A stretch of DNA of 11,889 bases from Roseiarcus sp036502965 (GTDB lineage: Bacteria > Pseudomonadota > Alphaproteobacteria > Rhizobiales > Beijerinckiaceae). Within the stretch, counting starts at the first letter, position 1. Every line of letters begins with the position of its first letter. Location of the stretch: NCBI GenBank assembly GCA_036502965.1, contig DASXXT010000089.1, positions 1-11,889 on the forward strand. The letters are read 5' to 3'. Below the pieces are notes generated by a model that worked only from the letters and a program-made list of their open reading frames with translations, was not told where the DNA came from and searched no databases. A program made the translations under genes and the position numbers. This document shows, piece after piece, positions 1 to 6,434 of the stretch.

Positions 1-500
1 CCTGAGACAGGCAGAAGTCCAAGCCGCACGGAAACGAACATGATGAGGAGCAGGCCCCACCAGAAAATCGGCATCGAATAGCCGAACAGCGACACTGACA
101 TCAGCGCCTGATCATAGAAGCCGCCGCGCTTGACCGCGGCGAGCGCGCCGGCTGGAACGCCGATCGCAATCGCAAACAGCATGGCGAAAAACGAGAGTTC
201 GAGGGTCGCCGGAAACAGCGTCAGAAACTCGGTCACAACCTTCTGCTGCGACGACAGCGATACGCCGAAGTCGCCGTGCACAAGGCGCCACACGTAGTCG
301 AGAAACTGCCTCCACACCGGCTGGTCGAGGCCGAGCTCATGGCGAAAATACGCCAGCCGCTCCGGCGACATGCCGTGCTCGCCAGTCCTGACCTCGACCG
401 GGTCTCCCGGCACGAGACGGATCGCCGCGAAGGTCAGGAACATCAGCGCGAGAAAAGTCGGGATGGTCAGCGCGATGCGGCGAAGGAAGTAGGCGACCAT
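1..500 (-). CDS. dppB: Dipeptide ABC transporter permease DppB (partial, 3' end beyond window)
   Basis: Inner-membrane permease of a DppABCDF-type peptide importer, taking substrate from DppA. Read on the minus strand from ATG at 500, the first 166 residues are visible and the frame stays open to the window edge. The N-terminus (MVAYFLRRIALTIPTF) holds the first membrane helix. It is followed by the family signature VPGDPVEVRTGEHGMSPER, then LGLDQPVW and HGDFGVSL. Next come a hydrophobic stretch with TLELSFFAML, the AAVKRG loop, and GYSMPIFWWGLLLIM, all of which recall E. coli DppB closely. The family is usually about 335-340 aa, so roughly half is missing; the part with the EAA loop that contacts the ATPase lies outside the window. 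It follows dppA by about 60 bp, with a hairpin between. No strong Shine-Dalgarno is visible, only a weak GGATCGG. Dipeptide rather than oligopeptide or nickel specificity is inferred from resemblance. Confidence 0.93.
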   Translation of the reverse strand, partial: MVAYFLRRIALTIPTFLALMFLTFAAIRLVPGDPVEVRTGEHGMSPERLAYFRHELGLDQPVWRQFLDYVWRLVHGDFGVSLSSQQKVVTEFLTLFPATLELSFFAMLFAIAIGVPAGALAAVKRGGFYDQALMSVSLFGYSMPIFWWGLLLIMFVSVRLGLLPVS

Positions 501-518
501 GGCCGATCCGAAAACAAA

Positions 519-552
519 GGGCCCCGCCTTGCATCGTCGCTGGCAGGGGCCC
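519..552 (-). terminator. Terminator-like hairpin between dppA and dppB
   Basis: In the direction of dppA transcription the sequence reads GGGCCCCTGCC, a 13-nt loop, then GGCGGGGCCC, followed at once by TTTGTTTTC. The stem is about 10 bp with one bulged base and is very GC-rich. It begins 10 nt after the dppA stop and ends 18 nt before the dppB start. A stem plus T-rich tail inside an operon fits partial termination or protection of the upstream mRNA 3' end. Either would make more binding protein than permease, as is common for binding-protein-dependent transporters. The function is inferred. Confidence 0.6.
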
Positions 553-562
553 GGACCGGCCT

Positions 563-2152
563 TTACTTAAGGTCGACGCCTTCGAACGCGTGCGTTCCAA
601 GCGGGCTCTGCTTATAGCCGGTCACATTCGAGCGCATGGCTTCGAACACGATGGAATGCGCGAGGAGAAGCTCCGGGGCTTCGTCGTGCTCGATCTCCTG
701 CATGCGCGAATAGAGTTTCGCTCGCCCGGCCTGGTCCGGAATCACGCGCGCCTTGACGAGCAGATCGTCGAATTCAGCGTTGCACCATTTCGTGGGATTG
801 CTGTCGCCAGGTTTGCCTCCGGGGCAGCCTCTCAGGAAGAAGAAATTGTCCGGGTCGCCGTTGTCCCCTGTCCAACCGTACTGGCCGGTGATCTCCTCGC
901 CATTGGCGAGGCGCTTGCGATACTCGCCCCACTCATAGGTGACGAGCTTGGCGTTGACGCCGACCTTGGCGAGGTCTGCTTGCATCATCTCGCCAATACG
1001 CTTGCCGTTGGGGTTGTAGGGCCGCGACACCGGCATGTACCAGAGATCGATGTCCAGCGGCGTCTTGACGCCGGCCGCGGCCAGCATTGCCTTCGCTTTC
1101 TCCGGATCATAGGGCACGTCCGGAATCTTGTCGTTGAAGGACCACAGGGTGGAAGGGATCAGCGTCGTCGCCTTCGAGCCCGCGCCGAGATAGACGTCCT
1201 TGATGATCGCGTCGCGATCGATCGCCATCGACATAGCCTGACGAACCTCCTTCTTGTCGAACGGCGGCTTGGTCGCGTTGAAGGCCCAATACGCGATGTT
1301 GAGACCCGGCATATTGATCAGTTTGAGGGTGGGATCCTTCTCCATCTCCTCGAGGTCCGCAGGCCTTGGATAAGCGTTGACGTGGCACTCGCCGGCTTTG
1401 AGCTTGGCGTAGCGCGCTGTGGCGTCGGGGGTGATGGCGAACACGAGGTCGTCGACGAGCGCCTTCTCGCCGTAAAAGTCCTTGTTCGCCTTGTAGCGAA
1501 TGACGGAATCCTTCTGATAAGCGACGAACGAGAACGGACCGGTGCCGACCGGCGCCTGGTCGAACTGCTCCGGCCTCCCTTTCTTGAGCAGGAAGTCGGC
1601 GTATTCCTTCGACCCGATCGCCATGAAGTCCATCGCCAAATTGGCGAGGATTGCGACATTCGGCGTCTTGAGCTTCATGATGACGGTGTAATCGTCAGTC
1701 TTCTCCACCGAATCGAGCAGCTTCGGCATATCCATGTCGTTGAAATAGTCATACTTGCCGCCCGAGACCTTGTAATACGGATTGTCCGGCCTCCACTGCC
1801 GGTCGATCGAAAACAAGACATCATCGGCGTTGAAGTCGCGCGTCGGCTTGAAGTCCTTCAACGAATGGAACTTGACCCCCTTGCGCAGGTGAAAGGTGAT
1901 CGTCTTGCCGCCGTCGCCGACTTCCCAGCTTTCGGCGAGGCCGGGGACGACGTTGGTCGTGCCGCGCTTGAATTCGGTCAGGCGATTGTAGACGGGCCGC
2001 GCCGCGTCGAAGCTGGTGCCGGTCGTGTTGATCGCCGGAGTGAAATTCTCCGGACTGCCTTCCGAGCAGTAGACCAGCGTCTTTGCCGGAGTGGACCCCG
2101 CGCCCGCTAACAATGCGGCCAGCGCGACGCCGGCAAAGGTGAGCGCTTTCAT
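563..2152 (-). CDS. dppA: Periplasmic dipeptide-binding protein DppA (SBP family 5)
   Basis: Extracytoplasmic solute-binding protein that captures dipeptides, and in some bacteria haem or related ligands, and hands them to DppBC. The protein is 529 aa. Residues 1-23 form a Sec signal peptide (MKALTFAG, hydrophobic core, then STPA), and the predicted mature end KTLVYCSEGSPENF is almost the same as E. coli DppA. Family motifs follow in order: YNRLTEFKRGTT, PGLAESWEV, TFHLRKGVKFH, FNADDVLFSIDRQ, VGTGPF, RYKANKDFYG, VRQAMSMAIDRDAI, RPYNPNGKRIGEMMQADL and GWTGDNGDPDNFF. Four cysteines (YCSEG, GECHV, RGCPG, KWCNA) sit where E. coli DppA has its two disulfides. ATG at 2152 was chosen because AGGAG lies about 8 nt upstream and the signal peptide starts there; an upstream start at 2200 would add 16 residues before it. 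It is the first gene of a leftward dpp operon and diverges from the Rieske gene. Subclass specificity is inferred. Confidence 0.95.
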   Translation of the reverse strand: MKALTFAGVALAALLAGAGSTPAKTLVYCSEGSPENFTPAINTTGTSFDAARPVYNRLTEFKRGTTNVVPGLAESWEVGDGGKTITFHLRKGVKFHSLKDFKPTRDFNADDVLFSIDRQWRPDNPYYKVSGGKYDYFNDMDMPKLLDSVEKTDDYTVIMKLKTPNVAILANLAMDFMAIGSKEYADFLLKKGRPEQFDQAPVGTGPFSFVAYQKDSVIRYKANKDFYGEKALVDDLVFAITPDATARYAKLKAGECHVNAYPRPADLEEMEKDPTLKLINMPGLNIAYWAFNATKPPFDKKEVRQAMSMAIDRDAIIKDVYLGAGSKATTLIPSTLWSFNDKIPDVPYDPEKAKAMLAAAGVKTPLDIDLWYMPVSRPYNPNGKRIGEMMQADLAKVGVNAKLVTYEWGEYRKRLANGEEITGQYGWTGDNGDPDNFFFLRGCPGGKPGDSNPTKWCNAEFDDLLVKARVIPDQAGRAKLYSRMQEIEHDEAPELLLAHSIVFEAMRSNVTGYKQSPLGTHAFEGVDLK

Positions 2153-2173
2153 GGCATCTTCTCCTGAGCGACT

Positions 2174-2191
2174 AGCTCGCGACCACGAGCT
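2174..2191. repeat. Short inverted repeat in the dppA leader
   Basis: AGCTCG (2174-2179) and CGAGCT (2186-2191) form a perfect 6-bp inverted repeat with a 6-nt spacer, 22 nt upstream of the dppA start. It could be a small operator or a leader hairpin near the ribosome site. An inverted repeat this short can arise by chance in GC-rich DNA. Confidence 0.3.
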
Positions 2192-2246
2192 TTGCGCCAT
2201 CGAAGCCCTTTTTCGCTTTCAGCGCAATGGCGGCGGACGGAGCTAC

Positions 2247-2270
2247 GGCATCCCTAGGGACGGGATGGCC
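2247..2270. promoter_or_regulatory. Inverted repeat in the dppA/Rieske divergent region (possible operator)
   Basis: GGCATCCC, a 7-nt centre, then GGGATGGCC gives a near-perfect dyad containing the 10-bp palindrome TCCCTAGGGA (2251-2260). It lies about 95 bp upstream of dppA and 73 bp upstream of the Rieske start, where a shared regulator could act on both genes. Just to the right on the plus strand are weak promoter-like elements, CTGAAA (2275-2280), 17 nt, TCTTAT (2298-2303), and a separate TATGAT at 2311-2316. None is a strong consensus match. The regulatory role is inferred from position and symmetry only. Confidence 0.35.
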
Positions 2271-2342
2271 TCACCTGAAAAACTCGCGCGACGCGTCTCT
2301 TATCGTACCCTATGATCCGACGACAGAACGTGGGATGCGACA

Positions 2343-3587
2343 ATGAACGCGAAAGATGCGATGCTGGCGGAATTGAAGGCTCGGAACCCAGGCCGCAGCC
2401 TGGGGCAAAAATTCTACATCGACCCCGATTTCTACCGCCTCGACCTTGAGACGATCTTTTACCGAGATTGGCTCTTCGCCGGCCACGATTGCGAGATACC
2501 CGCGGCCGGCGACTATTTCACCATGCAGATCGGAGACTATCCGATCATTATCCTGCGCGGCCTCGACGGGTCGATACGCGCCCTCCACAATTCCTGCCGG
2601 CATCGCGGTTCGCGCATATGCGCGGCCCCGAAGGGCGCGGTGAAGCGCCTCGTATGTCCCTATCATCAGTGGACTTACGATCTCGCCGGAGGATTGATCC
2701 GCACGCGTCACATGGACGCAGCAATCGATAAGACGCAGTTCGGGCTCAAGCCCGCCCACTGCGAAAGCGTTAGCGGTTGCATTTTTGTGTGTGTGGCGCC
2801 CGTTGCGCCAAGTTTCGAGCCCTTCCAAGCCCAAGCAGATAGATATCTGTCGTCCCACAAGATCGCCGACGCCAAAGTCGCCTTCGAGAGCACGATCGTC
2901 GAAAACGGCAATTGGAAGCTCGTCTGGGAAAACAACCGCGAGTGCTACCACTGCGCTGGGAACCATCCGGAACTGTGCCGGACGTTCCCCGAGAAGCCGA
3001 CCATATCCGGCGTCGATGACGTTATCGCCGACCAGGAGATTAAGGCGCATTGGGATCGATGCGAGGCGGCGGGGCTGCCCAGCGTCTTCCAGCTCTCCGA
3101 CTCGGGGCAGTTCCGCACCACCCGAGTTCCGCTTCTCGACGAAGCGGTCAGCTATACGATGTCCGGGCGCGCCGCCGTCGCCCGGGCGCTAAGCGACAGC
3201 ATTACCGAGCCCCGCGTCGGATCGCTGTTGCTTTTCCACTATCCCTCGACCTGGAGTCACGTGCTGAGCGACCATGCCGTCAGCTTTCAGGTCCTTCCTA
3301 TCGGTCCGATGCAGACTCAACTGAGAACCAAATGGCTGGTTCACAAGGAGGCTGTCGAGGGAAAAGATTATACGATCGAGGACCTGACCCACGTCTGGCT
3401 CGCTACGAACAATCAGGACCGACGCGTAGTCGAAGAAAACCAGATCGGCATTCGCTCCCCTGCTTATGAACCCGGACCCTACGCGCCTGACCATGAGGAC
3501 GGGGTCACGCAATTCGTCGACTGGTACTGCCGAACAATGCAGCGCGGGCTCAGCGGCGCCCAAGCCAGCATCAGCCGCGTCGCCTAG
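2343..3587 (+). CDS. Rieske [2Fe-2S] aromatic-ring-hydroxylating-type oxygenase, GbcA/stachydrine demethylase-like
   Basis: Terminal oxygenase alpha subunit of 414 aa. The family uses a Rieske cluster and a mononuclear iron for O2-dependent oxidation, and members close to this one N-demethylate betaines (glycine betaine by GbcA, stachydrine by Stc2). The Rieske ligands are plain: C85-R-H87, 17 residues, C105-P-Y-H108. The iron site is in WENNRECYHCAGNHPEL, with H203 and H208 as ligands and E200 in the bridging-acid position; D359 in ATNNQDRRVVEENQ is the likely third ligand. The C-terminal half (DRCEAAG, SYTMSGRAAV, FHYPSTWSHVL, WLVHKEAVEGKDY, SPAYEPGPY, QFVDWY) matches the GbcA/Stc2 group well. 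A reductase partner (GbcB type) is needed and is not in the window. The ATG has only a modest GGGA upstream. It diverges from dppA and ends in the CTAG that also ends xerD. The exact quaternary-amine substrate cannot be read from sequence. Confidence 0.9.
   Translation: MNAKDAMLAELKARNPGRSLGQKFYIDPDFYRLDLETIFYRDWLFAGHDCEIPAAGDYFTMQIGDYPIIILRGLDGSIRALHNSCRHRGSRICAAPKGAVKRLVCPYHQWTYDLAGGLIRTRHMDAAIDKTQFGLKPAHCESVSGCIFVCVAPVAPSFEPFQAQADRYLSSHKIADAKVAFESTIVENGNWKLVWENNRECYHCAGNHPELCRTFPEKPTISGVDDVIADQEIKAHWDRCEAAGLPSVFQLSDSGQFRTTRVPLLDEAVSYTMSGRAAVARALSDSITEPRVGSLLLFHYPSTWSHVLSDHAVSFQVLPIGPMQTQLRTKWLVHKEAVEGKDYTIEDLTHVWLATNNQDRRVVEENQIGIRSPAYEPGPYAPDHEDGVTQFVDWYCRTMQRGLSGAQASISRVA
3584..3587. other. 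CTAG shared by two convergent stop codons
   Basis: The palindrome CTAG supplies TAG for the Rieske gene (3585-3587) and, on the other strand, TAG for xerD (3586-3584). The two genes therefore overlap tail to tail by 4 nt with no room for a terminator between them, so transcripts must run into the opposite gene or end by Rho. Confidence 0.9.
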
Positions 3588-4537
3588 GGCGGTCCGTCTT
3601 CCTCGTCGTTCATGGGATGCAGATCGCGCACCATCGCCTTGGCGCGCTCGTCGAGCACGTGGGTGTAGATCTGCGTCGTCGCGATGTCGGCGTGGCCGAG
3701 CAGATCCTGAACGACGCGCAGGTCGGCGCCATTCTGCAACAGGTGACTAGCGAAGGCGTGGCGAAGCACGTGCGGGCTGACGCGCGCCGACGAAATTCCT
3801 GCCGCTGCGGCGATGCGCTTGAGATCGCGCGCGAAGGCCTGTCGCGTCATGTGGCCGCTCGCGCTCGCGGCAGGAAACAGCCAGGGGCTCGTCGCCGCGC
3901 CCGGCGAGACTTGATCGAGTAGGGCGCGAAACGCGCCTATCGCGGCGCGGGCGGGACCCGAGAGCGGCGCCAAGCGCTCCTTGTCGCCCTTGCCGCGCAC
4001 GGGGATGAGCGGGGACTTGGCTGTTGCGATCGACTTCTTGAGACTCAAGGCTTCCGACACGCGCAAGCCGGACCCGTAGATGAGTTCGATGAGACAAGCG
4101 ATGCGCGCCGTCTCCAGTCGCTCGCGCAGCGGCCGCTCCGCGACGTCGAGCCCTTCGCGTGCGGTCGCGATCAAACGCTCGACCTCGGCCATGCTCAACA
4201 GCTTAGGCAGCGGGCGCGATCGGCGCGGGCCTTCGATCGTCAGCGTCGGGTCGTCACGCCGCCAGCCTTCAGCGTAAAGAAACTTGTGAAACTGACGGAT
4301 CGCTGACAGACGGCGCGCCAGTGACGCCGCGCTCAGCGACTGCGCGCCCCGCGCGACGAGAAACCCGCGCACCTGAGTTGCGTCCGCCTTCAGCGCGTCC
4401 ATCCCCTTAGCCTTCAGATAGGCGTCGTAGTCGGCTAGATCGCGCCGATAGGCCTCAATCGTATTCACGCTCGCGCCGCGCTCAGATGCGAGCGCCTCGA
4501 GGAAGCTGACGATGTGAGAAACCGTCCGCGTCTTCAT
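3584..4537 (-). CDS. xerD: Tyrosine site-specific recombinase XerD
   Basis: Chromosome dimer resolution recombinase, acting with XerC at dif under FtsK control. The protein is 317 aa. The N-terminal SAM-like/core-binding domain covers about residues 5-95 (FLEALASERGASVNTIEAYRRDL, and RRLSAIRQFHKFLYAEG). The catalytic domain carries the full tyrosine-recombinase set: R159 (GSGLRVSE), K183 (RGKGDKER), H256 and R259 (HVLRHAFASH), H282 (LGHAD) and Y291 (TQIYTHV). The motifs HPMNDEE at the C-terminus and EGPRRSRPLPKLLSMAEVERLI favour alphaproteobacterial XerD over XerC or a phage integrase. ATG at 4537 lies 13 nt after the ruvB stop, and the GAGGAG inside the ruvB tail is about 16 nt upstream, so translation may be coupled to ruvB. 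It appears to be the last gene of the ruv operon and overlaps the convergent Rieske gene by 4 nt. The XerC/XerD split is the main uncertainty. Confidence 0.92.
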   Translation of the reverse strand: MKTRTVSHIVSFLEALASERGASVNTIEAYRRDLADYDAYLKAKGMDALKADATQVRGFLVARGAQSLSAASLARRLSAIRQFHKFLYAEGWRRDDPTLTIEGPRRSRPLPKLLSMAEVERLIATAREGLDVAERPLRERLETARIACLIELIYGSGLRVSEALSLKKSIATAKSPLIPVRGKGDKERLAPLSGPARAAIGAFRALLDQVSPGAATSPWLFPAASASGHMTRQAFARDLKRIAAAAGISSARVSPHVLRHAFASHLLQNGADLRVVQDLLGHADIATTQIYTHVLDERAKAMVRDLHPMNDEEDGPP

Positions 4538-4550
4538 ACGGTCGGCCAGG

Positions 4551-5588
4551 CTACTCCTCCTCCTCGAACAGAGTGGGCTGTGATCCTTCGCGCCGCGGCT
4601 CGGCGAGGCCGAGATGGCGGAAGGCGTGCGACGTCAAGAGTCGCCCGCGCGGCGTGCGCTGCATAAAGCCAAGCTGGATGAGATAGGGCTCGATGATGTC
4701 CTCGATCGCATCGCGGGGCTCGGAGAGCGCGGCGGCGATCGTCTCGACCCCGACGGGACCGCCGCCGAACTTGACGGCGATGGCGTCGAGGTAACGGCGA
4801 TCCATCTGATCGAGGCCGATCGCGTCGACGTCGAGCAGCTTGAGCGCGCTGTCGGCCAGAGCGCGCGTCACGCTCTTTGCGCCTTCGACCACGGCGAAAT
4901 CGCGCACCCGCCGCAGCAGGCGCCCGGCGATGCGGGGCGTACCGCGCGAACGCTTGGCGATCTCATTGGCGCCGTCATCGGCAAGGGCGAGGCCGATCAC
5001 TCGCGCGCCGCGCGCAACAATGCCCTGCAGCTCTTCAGTGGTGTAGAAATTAAGCCGGATCGGAATTCCGAAACGATCGCGCAACGGGGTGGTGAGAAGC
5101 CCGGCGCGAGTGGTCGCGCCGATCAGGGTGAACCGGGCGAGGTCGATCTTCACCGAGCGCGCCGCAGGCCCGGCGCCAATGATGAGGTCGAGCTGGAAAT
5201 CCTCCATCGCCGGATAGAGAATCTCTTCGATCGCTGGGTTGAGACGGTGAATCTCGTCGATGAACAGCACGTCCCGCGGCTCGAGATTAGTGAGCTGTCC
5301 CGCGAGGTCGCCCGCCTTGCCTATGACCGGACCAGAGGTTGAATGGAAATTGACGCCGAGCTCGCGCGCGACGATCTGCGCCAAGGTTGTCTTGCCGAGG
5401 CCAGGCGGACCGACGAAAAGCACGTGATCGAGCGCCTCGCCACGCGATTTGGCGGATTGGATGAAGACGCCGAGATTCTTGCGCGCCGCTTCCTGCCCGG
5501 CGAAATCGGCGAGGAACTGCGGGCGGACCGCCGTCTCGTCCTCGGGACGTTTGTCGGCCGAGACGAGCCGGCGAGGAGCGTCGGCCAC
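4551..5588 (-). CDS. ruvB: Holliday junction branch migration helicase RuvB
   Basis: AAA+ motor that drives branch migration of RuvA-bound Holliday junctions. With the GTG start at 5588 the protein is 345 aa, the usual family length. It shows Walker A GPPGLGKTT (about residues 60-68), Walker B VLFIDEIHRLN, the RuvB-specific EILYPAMEDFQLD, sensor GATTRAG, the arginine-finger segment LRDRFGI, and the winged-helix tail (IEPYLIQLGFMQRTPRGR). The frame continues upstream to 5723, but that extension has no RuvB character, overlaps the membrane-protein gene and would add 45 residues. Conserved sequence starts at ADAPRRLVSADKRPED, so GTG 5588 is preferred. That GTG lies one base after the TGA of the upstream gene, which points to translational coupling. 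The tail ends QPTLFEEEE, and its acidic run supplies purine-rich mRNA just ahead of xerD. ruvA is not directly adjacent, because two small genes intervene. Confidence 0.96.
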   Translation of the reverse strand: MADAPRRLVSADKRPEDETAVRPQFLADFAGQEAARKNLGVFIQSAKSRGEALDHVLFVGPPGLGKTTLAQIVARELGVNFHSTSGPVIGKAGDLAGQLTNLEPRDVLFIDEIHRLNPAIEEILYPAMEDFQLDLIIGAGPAARSVKIDLARFTLIGATTRAGLLTTPLRDRFGIPIRLNFYTTEELQGIVARGARVIGLALADDGANEIAKRSRGTPRIAGRLLRRVRDFAVVEGAKSVTRALADSALKLLDVDAIGLDQMDRRYLDAIAVKFGGGPVGVETIAAALSEPRDAIEDIIEPYLIQLGFMQRTPRGRLLTSHAFRHLGLAEPRREGSQPTLFEEEE

Positions 5589-5589
5589 A

Positions 5590-6153
5590 TCAGCCGCCTT
5601 CGCCCGGAGGATGAAGGCGATCCGCCAAGGTCGGTTCCGGTCGCATGGTGAGCCCAATGAGGTTTGCCGCGAATGCGCAGACGAGACCCGCGATCGCGGC
5701 GCAAGCAACAAAAGCGTGACCAAGCGTGACGCCGATGCGGCCCGGAAACGCCCAGTCGCCGGCCTCAGGGCTCACGTTGGTCTTGATCGTCATCTCGAGC
5801 GACGCCCAGACTGGGTTGAGGCGCAAGAAGAGGAGGCCATAGACGATCAGGCCGCCAATGAGAGCGGCGATGAGCGCGCGCGGCGCGCGCTCGGGCGCCA
5901 CGGCGTCCCATAGCGCGTAAAGGAACCCGGTCGCCGCGGCCGGCCCGACGCCGACAATGTAGGCCGCGATCAGCCCGATGGCGTGACCGAAAAACGTGCT
6001 GATCAAAACCATAAGCCCGATCGCCTCGAGATCGGTCGGCGTTTTGAAAACGATGGAAAGGGGAATGAACAGCGCGCCGCCGATGGCCGGACCCAAAGCT
6101 GCGAACAACAGCACGATTCCGATCATGGGGACAAAGAAGGGCCGCCCTCTCAT
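5590..6153 (-). CDS. Multi-spanning membrane protein of unknown function inside the ruv operon
   Basis: A 187-aa integral inner-membrane protein that I do not recognise as a named family. Hydrophobic segments lie near residues 7-34, 43-66, 91-112 and 142-168, with a weaker one near 68-84, so four or five membrane helices. A soluble stretch (residues 113-140, NPVWASLEMTIKTNVSPEAGDW) lies before the last helix, and the tail is short and polar (RPEPTLADRLHPPGEGG). ATG at 6153 is supported by AAGGGA 5 nt upstream; the open frame reaches 6255, but that part overlaps the AbrB-like gene and is not membrane-like. It starts 31 bp after the AbrB-like gene and ends one base before the ruvB start codon, so it is co-transcribed with ruvB. 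It has none of the conserved acidic residues of a PIN-domain toxin, and no catalytic motif was seen. A transporter, an envelope protein or a chance passenger are all possible. Confidence 0.8.
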   Translation of the reverse strand: MRGRPFFVPMIGIVLLFAALGPAIGGALFIPLSIVFKTPTDLEAIGLMVLISTFFGHAIGLIAAYIVGVGPAAATGFLYALWDAVAPERAPRALIAALIGGLIVYGLLFLRLNPVWASLEMTIKTNVSPEAGDWAFPGRIGVTLGHAFVACAAIAGLVCAFAANLIGLTMRPEPTLADRLHPPGEGG

Positions 6154-6184
6154 TGCGATCCCTTGGCGATATCGACGACGCGCA

Positions 6185-6403
6185 TCAATATCGATCGTTG
6201 CGGTCGTGGTAATTATCGATGTTGGCCCCGCGCGCCATGCCGGCGAGCGCCTCACGATCCGGCACCGGGATCATCAACACGCTGTGACCTTGGTCGATGA
6301 ACGGGATCTTCTGGCCGGGCCGCCAAGCCAGCCGTTCCCGAACGGCCTTGGGAATCGAGACCTGGTGCTTCGAGGAGAGCTTCGCGCTCATCTTCTTACC
6401 CAT
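6185..6403 (-). CDS. AbrB/SpoVT-type swapped-hairpin DNA-binding protein (VapB/MazE-like antitoxin), no toxin adjacent
   Basis: A 72-aa protein with the AbrB/SpoVT swapped-hairpin pattern: SAKLSSKHQVSIPKAVRERLAWRPGQKIPFIDQGHSVLMI (about residues 6-45), where SIPKAVRERL-WRPGQ is the family core. The tail (REALAGMARGANIDNYHDRNDRY) resembles antitoxin C-termini that wrap a toxin partner. Such proteins bind their own promoter and neutralise a VapC or MazF-type toxin. No PIN-domain or MazF-like gene follows; the next gene encodes a membrane protein 31 bp away. It starts about 31 bp after the ruvA stop. The start is unclear: GTG 6406, ATG 6403 and ATG 6391 are all in frame and close together; ATG 6403 was taken as the middle choice. 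Family assignment is fairly sure. Whether it acts as antitoxin, autoregulator or operon regulator is unknown. Confidence 0.82.
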   Translation of the reverse strand: MGKKMSAKLSSKHQVSIPKAVRERLAWRPGQKIPFIDQGHSVLMIPVPDREALAGMARGANIDNYHDRNDRY

Positions 6404-6434
6404 CACCTATCGCTCATGATACGGGAAAAACAGC

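Noticed and set aside
590..2110. Plus-strand open frame of 506 codons opposite dppA
   Set aside because: It is the antisense shadow of a clearly conserved DppA. It is rich in Arg, Val and Leu, lacks family motifs, and arises from GC-rich third positions.
2310..3050. Minus-strand open frame of 246 codons opposite the Rieske gene
   Set aside because: The plus strand carries an intact Rieske oxygenase with all ligands; the antisense translation has no recognisable domain.
3584..4537. Phage or integrative-element integrase
   Set aside because: Length, motifs and operon position fit core XerD. No att repeats, tRNA or other mobile genes are nearby.
4614..5342. Plus-strand open frame of 242 codons opposite ruvB
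   Set aside because: Antisense shadow of ruvB, low-complexity charged composition, no motif.
5589..5723. 45-codon upstream extension of ruvB
   Set aside because: It overlaps the membrane-protein gene in another frame, has no RuvB similarity, and GTG 5588 gives the family length.
5590..6153. Membrane gene as a VapC/PIN toxin partner of the AbrB-like protein
   Set aside because: The protein is hydrophobic with four or five helices and lacks the spaced acidic residues of PIN domains, so a classical VapBC pair is not supported.
6154..6255. Upstream extension of the membrane protein to 6255
   Set aside because: It overlaps the AbrB-like gene and adds a polar, Thr/Arg-rich stretch. ATG 6153 has a good AAGGGA ribosome site and starts the first membrane helix.
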